Shown piece by piece: positions 8,323 to 16,797 of a DNA stretch of 64,000 nt. The stretch is from assembly GCA_036941025.1 (NCBI GenBank), contig JAYMNP010000001.1:3308501-3372500 (forward strand), read 5' to 3'. The stretch's first letter is position 1, and each line of letters begins with the position of its first letter. Source of the stretch: Lachnospiraceae bacterium JLR.KK002 (GTDB taxonomy: Bacteria; Bacillota; Clostridia; Lachnospirales; Lachnospiraceae). Both the position numbers and the translations under genes were made by a program. A model generated the notes under the pieces. The model worked only from the letters and a program-made list of their open reading frames with translations. It had not been told where the DNA came from and searched no databases.

Positions 8323-8596
8323 AAAATCCCTCCCAGTCTGTGCTTTTTTCCACCATGCGGATATGCTTCTTTGCTTCAAAATAACTTTCCATTTCCAAAC
8401 GGAGATGACGGTAAAAACAGGGATACCATTCCCCGGCTCCGCCGTCATCCAGCTTCCTTGCCAGGCACAGCACCCGGCGTTTCACCTTTTCATCCACCGT
8501 CAGGGCAGTGACCCATTTCAGCCTGCGGACGGTGTTCTCATGGCTCCCGCACCCGAAGGCATATAAAATCTTCTTTTCCTCAATGCTTAACTTCAT
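8306..8596 (-). CDS. Small mobile-element protein, function unknown
   Basis: Protein of 96 residues starting MKLSIEEKKILYAFGCGSH. The opening helix and the following charged residues recall small transfer-assisting proteins of clostridial elements, but I cannot assign it firmly. The start at 8596 is preceded by GGAGGAAGGAAC, a strong site. The C-terminus is rich in aromatic and acidic residues (YFEAKKHIRMVEKSTDWEGFYG). It overlaps the next gene by 17 bp. Both read on the minus strand, back to back with the plus-strand XRE regulator, so their promoter region is shared at about 8600-8900. Confidence 0.65.
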   Translation of the reverse strand: MKLSIEEKKILYAFGCGSHENTVRRLKWVTALTVDEKVKRRVLCLARKLDDGGAGEWYPCFYRHLRLEMESYFEAKKHIRMVEKSTDWEGFYGKAV

Positions 8597-8867
8597 GTTC
8601 CTTCCTCCATAATTGATAGTTTGTTTCCCTGCCGTTTTGCCTGCAATCCGTTCCTGCCCGGAATCACCCCAGCGTTTTCCGTTCCTTTGGTATGCTCCTG
8701 TCATGGCACTACTTCTCCGGGAACGGTATCACTTGCAGCCGGTCATTCTGTTTTCAATGTCCTGTGACACTGAAATCTTATCAAAATAAACCGGCTTCCC
8801 CCGCATGTCCGAAAGGCTGGAAAAATCCGTGAAAACCAAAAATTTCTACGCTTTCGGAAATGCCCCG

Positions 8868-8876
8868 TGCTATAAT
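8868..8876 (+). promoter_or_regulatory. Extended -10 promoter (TGCTATAAT) of the XRE gene
   Basis: TGC followed by a consensus TATAAT, 33 bp upstream of the ATG of the XRE regulator. No good -35 hexamer is visible, which fits an extended -10 promoter. Confidence 0.65.
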
Positions 8877-8909
8877 GGACACAGACCCTGTTTTGAGAGG
8901 AGGGGCGCA

Positions 8910-9767
8910 ATGTATATAAAACTGACGCTTCAGGAAAAATTAAAAGACGAGAGAACCAGCCGCCACATGACGCTTGCGGAACTGGAAAAGGCGACAGGCA
9001 TAGCAAGGGCCACGCTGGGAAAATATGAATCCGACAAATGCACGGATATAAGCCCGTTCAACCTTGCAAAGCTGGCGGAATACTACGGTCTTTCCATGGA
9101 CTACCTCATGGGGCTGACCGAAAATAAGAACCACCCGAACACCGCCCTGCATGAGCTGCACTTGAATGATTCCACGGTTGACCTGTTAAAAAGCGGCGCA
9201 CTGAACAACCGGCTCCTCTGTGAGTTTGTCTGCCATCCCGGATTCCTGCGCCTGCTGACGGATATGGAAGTCTGCATTGACCGGATTGCGGATATGCGTA
9301 TCCATGACATGAACTTAGTTCTGGAAAAAGCAAGGCAGTCCGTCATGGAACAGCGGCAGCCCCCTGAAAACGACCTCTATATGCGTACTTTAGAATTAGG
9401 GCAGGTCAGCGAGGAACTGTTTTTCAGCCATGTCATCCATGACGACCTTGACCGGATTGTCAAAGACCTCCGCACCCGGCACGAATCCGACAAGACCACC
9501 GCCGAACTGGAAACCCCCGCAGCGGATTTCGCCCGGAATATCCCAGTGATACTGCTGGACGCCCTCATGCACAAAGGCACGGCGGACGAAAAACGGGCGT
9601 TTACTATCTGCCGGGTATTCGGCATTGACTATATGAGCCTCCCGGAAGAGGAGCGTGCCACCCTTGCCCGTGTGTTCAAGAAATCCCCCCTTCTCCCCGT
9701 GTCTGCCAGCCAGCGTGGAAAATCAAAGCTGCTGTCCCTGTTTGGGAAGAAGAAAGCGAAAGAATGA
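8910..9767 (+). CDS. XRE-family transcriptional regulator of the mobile element
   Basis: DNA-binding regulator of 285 residues. The N-terminal helix-turn-helix is clear: LKDERTSRHMTLAELEKATG, then ARATLGKYES and an AKLAEYYGLSMDYLMG segment, the standard Cro/C1 layout at residues about 8-72. The rest is helical, with a basic C-terminus (SKLLSLFGKKKAKE). The start at 8910 follows GAGAGGAGGGG and lies 33 bp after an extended -10 promoter. It is the only plus-strand gene in the IME core and probably controls the divergent mobilization genes. The IME tail gene tnpV converges on it from the right, with a minus-strand terminator between them. Confidence 0.88.
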   Translation: MYIKLTLQEKLKDERTSRHMTLAELEKATGIARATLGKYESDKCTDISPFNLAKLAEYYGLSMDYLMGLTENKNHPNTALHELHLNDSTVDLLKSGALNNRLLCEFVCHPGFLRLLTDMEVCIDRIADMRIHDMNLVLEKARQSVMEQRQPPENDLYMRTLELGQVSEELFFSHVIHDDLDRIVKDLRTRHESDKTTAELETPAADFARNIPVILLDALMHKGTADEKRAFTICRVFGIDYMSLPEEERATLARVFKKSPLLPVSASQRGKSKLLSLFGKKKAKE

Positions 9768-9770
9768 CGC

Positions 9771-9812
9771 AAAAAGGGCTGCCATCCCCGTAAAATCCGG
9801 GTTAGCAGTCCT
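9771..9812 (-). terminator. Rho-independent terminator after tnpV
   Basis: On the minus strand GGACTGC...GCAGCCC encloses an inner CCCGGATTTTACGGGG hairpin and is followed by TTTTT. It lies between the convergent tnpV and XRE genes. Confidence 0.7.
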
Positions 9813-9882
9813 CTTGTATCGTGTGTCCCATGTTCAATTTTCCGGCTTTAGAGCCGCTTTTTCCAGACAGGAGCCAGCCGCA

Positions 9883-10266
9883 TTACGCATAGACCAGTTC
9901 CGCATAGATAATTTCCTCCGCCCGGTTGCGGATAGAATTGCAGCGGCGCACCCATTCAAGCTGGTCATCCGCTTTCAATTTCTCCGTCACGCCCTCGGCG
10001 GCTTTCATCTGCTCCATGATAAGGTCAAGCCGCTCCTGTGCCTGCTCGTCCACGTCGGCAAGGTGCGTCCAGAGTTTCCCTGACAACAGCAGGCTGCAAT
10101 AAAGGGCGGGGCGGGCTTCTTCCAGATAGGCTTTACGCCTGCGCCCCCAATGCCCGATTGGGCGGGATTCCTCCGTCAGCCGCAGGGCGGGAATGTAATA
10201 ATCACCCACAAGAACGTAGTCAAGACCGTTGGTATCGTCATGGATTCTTTCTGGCAGTTCTTTCAT
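9883..10266 (-). CDS. tnpV: TnpV family transposon-encoded protein
   Basis: Protein of 127 residues matching the TnpV family of Tn4451-like and Tn1549-like elements: an early DYVLVGDYYIPAL strand, an RPIGHWGRRRKAYLEEARPAL block, LLLSGKLWTHLADVDEQAQ, and the conserved tail LEWVRRCNSIRNRAEEII. Function is not established. The start at 10266 follows AGGAGG. It is the outermost gene of the IME, about 100 bp from the junction with the ICE's virD4 gene near 10,368, and is followed by a terminator. Together with the recombinase, TnpW-like protein and MobV relaxase it completes a Tn4451-type gene set. Confidence 0.88.
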   Translation of the reverse strand: MKELPERIHDDTNGLDYVLVGDYYIPALRLTEESRPIGHWGRRRKAYLEEARPALYCSLLLSGKLWTHLADVDEQAQERLDLIMEQMKAAEGVTEKLKADDQLEWVRRCNSIRNRAEEIIYAELVYA

Positions 10267-10327
10267 TTGTGACCTCCTGTATTCAGTTTTCCAGAATCCA
10301 GTTGTTCGTGTCCCTGTTCATGCGAAT

Positions 10328-11271
10328 TTATAAGGCAACTGAACTCTTCACGAACAAGTATGGCATATCTTTTCCGGTCTTTTGATAATTTAAACCGTAG
10401 GACTGCGACGTACCCCTTGTGTCAGAGGTATTGTAAAGGTCTATCGTTTCCTTACCTAAAATTTCCGCCATCTCTTTTAAGGTGGTCTTTTCCTTCCCTC
10501 CGAGGAATAAGGTGGTATCACAATTCCCTTCAATGGTGTCGGCATTGTCCTTATAAATCGCTTTAAGCTGCGACTTTGACTGCAAGATAATGGAAGCCGA
10601 TATTTCCCGGCTTCGGATTGTGGCAATCAGCTTCTCAAATTTTGGTATTTGCCCGATATTGGCAAACTCATCGAGCAAGCAGCGCACATGGACGGGCAGC
10701 CTGCCATGATACACATCGTCCTCCCTGTCACAGAGCAGGTTGAAAAGCTGCGTATACATGATAGACACAATAAAATTGAACGTGTCATCGGTATCGGAGA
10801 TAATGACAAACAGCGCTGTCTTTTCATCCCCAATCATATCCAGTCCCAACTCGTCATAGCTTGTCAGGTCACGCAGCTCCTTGATGTCAAAGGGGGCTAA
10901 ACGTGCGCCGCAGCTAATTAAGATGCTTTTCGCTGTCTTGCCCGCCGCCAGTTTGTATTTTTTATACTGCTTTACTGCAAAATGCTCCGGCTCTCTTTCC
11001 TCCAGCTCATCGAACATCAAATCAACGGGATTTTTAAATTCCTCGTCATCCTCCCTCGCTTCACTGGCATTTATCATGTCAAGCAGGGTAGTGAAATTCT
11101 GTTCTTCCTCCACGCACTCATACCAGATGTACCCGATCAGTGCGGTATAATAGAGCTTTTCGGCTTTCACCCAAAAATCCTCGCCGGATTGCTGCCCCTC
11201 CCCTTTGGTGTTTAGAATGATTGTGTTTACAAGTTTCAAAATGTCCTTCTCGCTCCGGATATAAACGAGAG
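10328..11271 (-). CDS. virD4: virD4/traG coupling protein, 3' exon, C-terminus truncated
   Basis: Second part of the type IV coupling protein of the ICE. It carries the Walker B block RCLLDEFANIGQIPKFEKL and the conserved TIRSREISASIILQSKSQLK and FLGGKEKTTLKEMAEILG segments of VirD4/TraG ATPases. It is continuous with the exon at 13986-14676 once the group II intron is removed: the joined sequence reads N-P-L-V-Y-I-R-S-E-K-D in frame. After NYQKTGKD the reading leaves the family sequence and ends 12 residues later. The family normally continues about 50 residues with a conserved QDE...GGKC block (from memory). The break lies at a GA dinucleotide (10,368-10,369), taken as the insertion point of the Tn4451-like IME. 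Confidence 0.85.
10368..10369 (-). other. Putative IME/ICE junction (GA dinucleotide) in virD4
   Basis: On the minus strand the family-like codons AAG ACC GGA AAA are followed by GA, after which the sequence is no longer coupling-protein sequence. TnpX-type recombinases exchange at GA dinucleotides, so this fits the right end of the IME. The left end is not identified. Confidence 0.55.
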
Positions 11272-13985
11272 GTTCCGATAGGTAAGCCTTTGATGTTATC
11301 TCCAGCTTTTCCCCCGGCTAGCACCGGACATGCGACTTTCACCGCATCCGGCGCCCCATCAAGCATAGTTTCAGCAGTGATACACACTCACTTTTTCACA
11401 TTAGCTAAATCAGTTTGTTACGATTTACATTGACATTTCTGCCAACCCTGCGGTAACACGCAGTTTGTTTACCTTAGTAATTTGTGCCTTATTCAATTCA
11501 TACTTCTTTGTCAGTGTAGCGAACTTTATACTGTCTGTTGTTGAGATAAATTCATATCCGGCAGGCGATAAAAGCAACAGATTACGGTAACTGTCTCTGC
11601 CATTTTTACACTCATTTGATTTCCTGTAACAAATACAGTGAATCACTTCCAGTTGTTCCCCAGTGATTGCACATTTACCTTCCTGCCCGGCATAGAGAGA
11701 GATTCGGTTATCATTGAACTGTACCGTTTCTCCTGTTACCGGGTGGCGCATGAGCCAGAGCATATCTTCAACATTCAGTTTCAGATTGCTGTGGATTTCC
11801 ATTCTTCCGTCCGGAGTATATGGATTGATTTTCCTGCTCTTGCGCATTGGTATTTTAAACTGCACATATGCCAGAGGTACTACTGGTGTATCTCCAATCC
11901 AGCGCATTTGCTTCGATTTTCCATACCGGTTTTTTAAATATTTGTTGTTTAGCTCGCCCTGCTTTTTATATCCATCTATCCGATGGAGAAAACGACCGTT
12001 ATTCACATGAGCCATTCGGCTGAAATTCAGATTTATCCTCGTAGCAATGCAATAATAGTTCTGCATACCTATGACTTTGGCGTTGTATTCGTGAATGTTG
12101 CTCTTTATATTACTTGCTGTCTTGCTGTTTTGAATCTCTATAATTGCTTTTGAGAGTTCTTTCTGCATATGCGACATTGCCTTGTCACAGACATTTGAAC
12201 TGATTACCCATGTCCTGCGTTTCCTTATCAGCTTCATACGGAACCCCAGAAATTCACTGTCTCTTTTCCTGAGATTTGTGACCTTTGATTTTTCATCAGA
12301 AATTTCCAGTTTGAGCCGCTTTAGCAGCCAGTCCTTAACCGCATGGTATGCTCTGTCAGCGTCCTTACGGTTCCTGCAAAAGATTTTAAAATCATCTGCA
12401 TACCGGACTATACGCATTTCCTTGAGATTGCTCTTTTTGAGCGCCGTGTAGCTGTTGCACTTTTTCTCTGCCCCATTCGGATAATATGTGACCTTACAAG
12501 GAGACTTCATATGGTCTGCCATACCCTCCCACTGTGACGCTATCCACCAGTCCAGTTCGTTCAGGACAATGTTGGCTAACAGCGGGGAAAGTATGCCGCC
12601 CTGAGGGGTTCCCCTGTCTGGATATAAGATTTCTCCATCTGGCATTTGAATTGGCGCTTTCAGCATTGCTTTGATTATCTGAATCAGTTTGGTATCCCGT
12701 ATACCCAGCGTCCATATCTGTTGTAACAGCTTTCTATGATTTACGTTGTCAAAGAAACCCTTTATATCCACGTCTACCACATAGTGGAGCTTATTCCTTT
12801 GAGCCAGTCCGTAAGCGTAGGAGACAGCGTTTTCAGCACTCCTGCAAGGTCTGAAGCCGTATGAATGTTCATAAAACTTTGCTTCGCAGATTGGCTCCAT
12901 GACCTGCAATATACATTGCTGTACAATCCTGTCTATGATACACGGTATACCCAACGGTCTAAATTTCCCGTTTGGTTTGGGAATCTCTACCCTCCTTACT
13001 GTTTTTGGCACATACCTTGTAAACTGTTTTTGAATAAGAGAGACGAAATCTTCTTCTGACATATCTGCCAGGGATTCTATCGTTCTCCCATCTGTGCCTG
13101 CGGTATGGCTCCCATCATTGCTTTTAATATTTCTGAAAGCAAGCATGATGTTATTTGGCGCCGCAATGATTTCCACGAGATTATTGAATATTTCTCCATC
13201 TTTGCTTTTTGCATACAGTTCATCAAAGATGTTCTGCATGTCGTAGTATTCCGCATGGCGCAGTTTGCTTCTTTTTTTAGCTTTTTGTGTCATGTACATC
13301 ACCCCATTTCATTGATTCGAGTGACAATTTCTTATTCTTACTCGACTGCATGATTAGAGAGTGTGTACTGCTGATTTTCTGCCTGACTTGTGGCCATTCC
13401 TCCGTCGCCCTCTTTTTCGCAGGCAACATCGACAGTTCGACCACGACCTTTCAGCAGAGATTCATCCGCTTATTGTTCTTCGCCGGATTATCCATAGGAC
13501 TCTCTGCCTTTCCTTGTTCCGATAATTCTATCTGTGCATATATACCCTTAGGTGTTCCCTCTAAGCCTGACAGCTTGCATGTGCCTGTAACACATCACGG
13601 TGGTTCGTAACAACCATTCCTACTAGACCGCACTGTCTGGGCATGAACCCACACATACATTTCTGTATGTGGCACTTTTAGACCTTTACATTCGGGAGTT
13701 TCGTCAGGCATTGCTGCCATTCTCACCTTAGGTATTTTATAGACCCCCGGCATATGGGGTGCGCTGTCCACCTCTGGACAGGTTTCGTCAGCGTTATCTG
13801 TTACGGCACCTTTCTGCCGACTTTACCGGGCTTCACACCTCATCACAGAGTGATGACGCATGCCGGAGTATCAGGGGAGGCGTTTCAAGGCGTTACCCTA
13901 TCATTCCACCTCTCGAATTATCAGTTCACAGAACTGATTAAAAACAGCGCTGTGCGCCGCCTTTTCAGCGACGAACAAGTCGCAC
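11272..13985 (-). mobile_element. Group II intron inserted in virD4
   Basis: A 2,714-bp retroelement. The 5' end is GTGCG (13985-13981) and the 3' end is ...GGAAC, obeying the GUGYG...AY rule. Exon joining restores the virD4 frame across an asparagine-proline pair. About 680 bp of structured ribozyme sequence (domains I to IV) precede the intron-encoded protein. After its stop a domain-V-like hairpin lies at about 11321-11355, with CGCCGGATGCG pairing to CGCATGTCCGG around a GAAA loop. If the intron splices, the coupling protein is reconstituted. The exact boundaries could shift by one base because a C occurs on both sides. Confidence 0.9.
11425..13302 (-). CDS. ltrA: Group II intron reverse transcriptase/maturase
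   Basis: Intron-encoded protein of 625 residues. The RT domain is at about 65-360: PKTVRRVEIPKPNGKFRPLGIP, YGFRPCRSAENAV, VVDVDIKGFFDNVNH, GTPQGGILSPLLANI and the catalytic VRYADDFKIFCR (the Y-A-D-D aspartates). Maturase domain X follows at about 360-470. The C-terminus has a Cys/His-containing HNH-like endonuclease block (CAITGEQLEVIHCI, then NLLLLSPAGYEFI). It would bind its own RNA, promote splicing and drive retrohoming. The catalytic RT motif is intact, so the intron looks potentially active. The start at 13302 is one of several ATGs; the next in frame is three codons later. Confidence 0.95.
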   Translation of the reverse strand: MMYMTQKAKKRSKLRHAEYYDMQNIFDELYAKSKDGEIFNNLVEIIAAPNNIMLAFRNIKSNDGSHTAGTDGRTIESLADMSEEDFVSLIQKQFTRYVPKTVRRVEIPKPNGKFRPLGIPCIIDRIVQQCILQVMEPICEAKFYEHSYGFRPCRSAENAVSYAYGLAQRNKLHYVVDVDIKGFFDNVNHRKLLQQIWTLGIRDTKLIQIIKAMLKAPIQMPDGEILYPDRGTPQGGILSPLLANIVLNELDWWIASQWEGMADHMKSPCKVTYYPNGAEKKCNSYTALKKSNLKEMRIVRYADDFKIFCRNRKDADRAYHAVKDWLLKRLKLEISDEKSKVTNLRKRDSEFLGFRMKLIRKRRTWVISSNVCDKAMSHMQKELSKAIIEIQNSKTASNIKSNIHEYNAKVIGMQNYYCIATRINLNFSRMAHVNNGRFLHRIDGYKKQGELNNKYLKNRYGKSKQMRWIGDTPVVPLAYVQFKIPMRKSRKINPYTPDGRMEIHSNLKLNVEDMLWLMRHPVTGETVQFNDNRISLYAGQEGKCAITGEQLEVIHCICYRKSNECKNGRDSYRNLLLLSPAGYEFISTTDSIKFATLTKKYELNKAQITKVNKLRVTAGLAEMSM

Positions 13986-14676
13986 GGTTGTAGTGCATGG
14001 ATTTTTTGAAGTTAATGGTATTCAGCACCTTTACCCGGTAATGATTCTTTAAGAGCATTTTTCCGCACTCTACTAACACTGTCCCCTTCGGATCAGTGAC
14101 AACGTAGGAACTGTGCATCTGCATAAGGTTTGGTTTTACGAAAAACCTCGTCTTGCCCGAACCGGAGCCGCCGATGACAAGGATATTTTTATTCCTCGCA
14201 TACTTCGGCTGTTTCGGTCTGCCTGACATCATCAGCCTTTCCGTTTCTGTGAGTAATACATTGTTCTCAAACACCGGATCGACATAAGGCTCAATATCTT
14301 TCGCTGTTCCCCACCTCGCAGAGCCGTACTCCATGCCATGCCGGAATTTCTTGGCGTTCTTGGCTTTGAAATACACCACAAGACGGAGCGCAATGCCGCA
14401 CCCTATCCCTATCAGCAAATCCTTTGGGTGGAAACTTGGTAACGGGTTGGAAAATAAGTCCTCCATCCCCGCCATGACCGCCATCGCCTTTGCGGAAGCG
14501 TCCTGCCCCGGCGATACCCGCCACAGCCATGCAATTTTGTCGCAGAAATACCCGGCAAACGCATAGGGAAGGTTCATAAGGAGAAGTTTCTTTTTGTCAA
14601 TATTCCCCGTCTTTGCCTTCAGCTTTTCAGGGACTGACTTTAGGTCTTTGGCGATGCCCTCTACGATTTTACTCAT
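13986..14676 (-). CDS. virD4: virD4/traG coupling protein, 5' exon
   Basis: First part of the type IV secretion coupling protein (PcfC/VirD4/TraG family). Two hydrophobic segments anchor it: LLLMNLPYAFAGYFCDKIAW near residue 32 and LLIGIGCGIALRLVVYF near 87. The Walker A motif is VIGGSGSGKTRFFVKPNL at about 165-182, followed by SSYVVTDPKGTVLVECG. It couples the relaxosome to the mating channel at the membrane. The exon ends at CAC TAC AAC C, where the group II intron begins; reading on into the intron would give only about 23 unrelated residues. It overlaps the 3' end of pcfB by 4 bp, the usual PcfB-PcfC arrangement. Confidence 0.9.
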
Positions 14677-15149
14677 AATGACTGCCCCCTGTCCTTCTGG
14701 TGTTCCCTTGCCCTCTCCCGGTTCTTGTCCTTGCCTGACTGCTCCCGGAACTTTGCCAGTTTCTCCTTTACGGAGATGCGGTTATGCTTTTTCTCATTAA
14801 CTTTTACAAACTCCTTAAATGCCTGCGTTATCACGTCAGCATCCTTGCCCTTGAATAATACGATGTGCTTCGGCGGCTTTTCCGTCTTATCCTTCTTCAC
14901 AGCAAACTGCACGTTGTACTTCTTTGCCACTCTCTCAAAGGACTTGATGTTATTATCCGTCACCTCAATGCTCGAAGCGCCCATACCCTGACCGACCAGC
15001 TCTTTCACTGATATTTTCCCATGCGGCATCTGCTTTCCCTGTTTCCGGTGTTCCAGATACATCTTCATAGCCTTTTTCAGCACGTCGGCAGTCAGCCGGG
15101 AAGATTTGAACACAAGGGCAATGGTTTTCTGTGTCACTTCCTCCTGCAT
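14673..15149 (-). CDS. pcfB: PcfB/DUF3801-family conjugation protein
   Basis: Protein of 158 residues of the PcfB family (DUF3801), a soluble accessory of the coupling protein in Gram-positive conjugation systems. Visible features are an early helical block (SSRLTADVLKKAMKMYLEH), the central HGKISVKELVGQG...SIEVTDNNIKSFERVAKKYN, and a lysine-rich tail (REQSGKDKNRERAREHQKDR). The start at 15149 follows GGAGGAAAACC. Its end overlaps the coupling-protein start by 4 bp. The leader contains a repeated stem-loop, a 12-codon mini-ORF and a large hairpin, so expression may be regulated at RNA level. Confidence 0.87.
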   Translation of the reverse strand: MQEEVTQKTIALVFKSSRLTADVLKKAMKMYLEHRKQGKQMPHGKISVKELVGQGMGASSIEVTDNNIKSFERVAKKYNVQFAVKKDKTEKPPKHIVLFKGKDADVITQAFKEFVKVNEKKHNRISVKEKLAKFREQSGKDKNRERAREHQKDRGQSL

Positions 15150-15185
15150 GGTTTTCCTCCTTCTTTTTTTATTGCTGTACGCCCG

Positions 15186-15224
15186 TCAGGGTGGGACGTA
15201 CAGCCTGTGGATTAAATATTTCAT
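15186..15224 (-). CDS. Putative leader peptide before pcfB (12 codons)
   Basis: ATG at 15224 with GGAGAG upstream opens a short frame reading MKYLIHRLYVPP then TGA. The last five codons lie in the left arm of a strong hairpin (GCTGTACG...CGTACAGC, 15172-15203). A translated mini-ORF overlapping a hairpin 37 bp before a gene resembles an attenuation-type or translation-coupled control element. No direct evidence that it is translated. Confidence 0.35.
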   Translation of the reverse strand: MKYLIHRLYVPP

Positions 15225-15239
15225 AAGCTCTCCTTCCCA

Positions 15240-15262
15240 CTTCTGGACAAAAAGTCCAAAAG
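15240..15262 (-). repeat. ICE leader stem-loop, copy 1
   Basis: CTTTTGGAC-TTTTT-GTCCAGAAG on the minus strand: 9-bp RNA stem (one G-U pair) with a U5 loop. The copy lies just upstream of the mini-ORF that precedes pcfB. Identical copies are at 15716-15738 and 17391-17413. Confidence 0.8.
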
Positions 15263-15273
15263 CTGTATTTATC

Positions 15274-15699
15274 CTATAAGCACCCGGAACGGATACAGGA
15301 TTCGTATTCTTCCAGTCCTGCGCCTGCGTCCTCCCCGTATGACAGCTTTATGTCACAGAAGTCATGCAGTGTGCCAGATAACAGGAAATCCTTATAAAAC
15401 CTTGCGAAATCGCCGCAAAACTTTTCTATGATGTGTGTAAAATCATCATTCTCACGATATTCATAGTAAATCCGCTTCCCGCCAGTGCTGCCAAGCATAT
15501 CCGTAAGCTGGTAACTAAGCTCCCCTGTCTGCTTAACAGAAATCTGCATCAGATTATAGTCATTCCGCAGCTTAAAATAGGAGCTGTGGAACTTTGACGA
15601 TACTGTAATGTTGGGATTCTCCCCCAACGCCGCACAGACCGCCGCCAGCCTTTTCAATAGCTCCGCTGTTGCTTTTTTCTGGAACTCTCTTTTTTTCAT
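15274..15699 (-). CDS. Conserved ICE hypothetical protein
   Basis: Protein of 141 residues, function unknown. It starts MKKREFQKKATAELLKRLAA, contains YFKLRNDYNLMQISVKQTGELSYQ and an acidic, aromatic C-terminal half (YYEYRENDDFTHIIEKFCGDFARFYKDF). No signal peptide or membrane segment. The start at 15699 has GGAGG five bases upstream; further in-frame codons upstream run through the repeated stem-loop and are unlikely to be used. It is placed between pcfB and the HEPN-like cargo gene in the ICE regulatory/accessory segment. Confidence 0.7.
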   Translation of the reverse strand: MKKREFQKKATAELLKRLAAVCAALGENPNITVSSKFHSSYFKLRNDYNLMQISVKQTGELSYQLTDMLGSTGGKRIYYEYRENDDFTHIIEKFCGDFARFYKDFLLSGTLHDFCDIKLSYGEDAGAGLEEYESCIRSGCL

Positions 15700-15715
15700 T
15701 GCATCCTCCATTCTG

Positions 15716-15738
15716 CTTCTGGACAAAAAGTCCAAAAG
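15716..15738 (-). repeat. ICE leader stem-loop, copy 2
   Basis: Same CTTTTGGAC-TTTTT-GTCCAGAAG stem-loop, 16 bp before the start of the gene at 15699. It is directly preceded on the minus strand by TAA, as is copy 3. Confidence 0.8.
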
Positions 15739-15855
15739 TTATTTAAACACAAAAAGGGCAGCTATAAACCGCTGTTTACGGTCTATAACTGCCCTCACGC
15801 TGTGTACAATATTCATTTTAATTTTCAAAATAGCTAGTATCTATAACCAAAATAT

Positions 15856-16797
15856 TTATCTCATAGTAATTCCCATTCGTTTCAGTATCTGTTTTTCCCG
15901 ATAATAATATGTTGTACAATCTACGGTTAAATCGTTCTCAAATATAATCCAATCATTTATTGACTCTAATGCATAATCCACAGCCTCCTGACTCAATATA
16001 ACTCCAGACTCTTTTAAAAAGTTTATTCTAATTACAAGTTCAAGGACATAAATAAAATACCATGTTATATAATTTGCAATATCTTCTTCCGAGTTATAAA
16101 TCAAGGAAGCTAAACTATTTTCTAAATACTTATAATGGTCAAAAGCGTGCCTTTCTTCAGCTAATAACACTTTGTATTTTTCTCCGTCTAACCCAAGCAA
16201 AGATATTCCTTCCTGTAATTTTTGATTATCTACAGTTTTCTTAAAAAGTCTATCATAACTACTTTTTACATTATTTGTTTCTTTAAATGTGTTTATTATA
16301 AAACCATCTGCAATATTTAATAATAGAGATAACCTATGATTTGAGTTTATTTTGCCATAATTTTCTGAACTTAAATAATAGAATGCATTCACGACGGATT
16401 TAGTCATTTTTTTGTCCGAAATACCAGCATTTCGAAATTTATCATATTTCTTTAATACTTCTGATGATAAATCCCTTTGTGATCTTCCTAGCAGTTCTGA
16501 ATCATACCACTTTTTATCTGTCTTATAGAACGGTAACATAATAAGCTCTTTACAATCTTTTTTCTGTCCATCAATTTCGTATAATACTGGCTCATAAAAA
16601 TATCCATCATAAAGAAATAGTAATTCCCAAATAAGTCGAAATACCTCTTTGACATTCTCATCGCCTTCAAGAAATAATACACAATCAGTATTTTTTATTT
16701 TTATATTTGCACTAATTCCTTTGTATTCTGTTTGTATTTCTTGATCGCTCCAATTACGAACATAATCCTTCACTTTCATGTTAATCATCCACTTCAT
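15856..16797 (-). CDS. Putative HEPN-domain cargo protein of the ICE
   Basis: Protein of 313 residues that I do not recognise by family. The C-terminal half is all-helical and contains LLAEERHAFDHYKYLENSL; RHAFDH fits the R-x4-H signature of HEPN ribonucleases, and the downstream WYFIYVLELVIRINFL helix fits the fold. The N-terminal half (about 1-130) is mixed alpha/beta with several aromatic residues. Proteins of this plan (ApeA-like) are abortive-infection nucleases, but the match is by motif only. The gene is markedly AT-rich compared with its ICE neighbours, so it is probably a later insertion between two conserved ICE genes. AGGAGG precedes the start; 214 bp of AT-rich DNA without a visible gene lies upstream. 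Confidence 0.5.
   Translation of the reverse strand: MKWMINMKVKDYVRNWSDQEIQTEYKGISANIKIKNTDCVLFLEGDENVKEVFRLIWELLFLYDGYFYEPVLYEIDGQKKDCKELIMLPFYKTDKKWYDSELLGRSQRDLSSEVLKKYDKFRNAGISDKKMTKSVVNAFYYLSSENYGKINSNHRLSLLLNIADGFIINTFKETNNVKSSYDRLFKKTVDNQKLQEGISLLGLDGEKYKVLLAEERHAFDHYKYLENSLASLIYNSEEDIANYITWYFIYVLELVIRINFLKESGVILSQEAVDYALESINDWIIFENDLTVDCTTYYYREKQILKRMGITMR

Noticed and set aside
10328..11239. Treating the 3' virD4 frame as an independent gene starting at TTG 11,239
   Set aside because: The codons upstream of 11,239 up to the intron boundary are in frame and match the coupling-protein family, so it is an exon.
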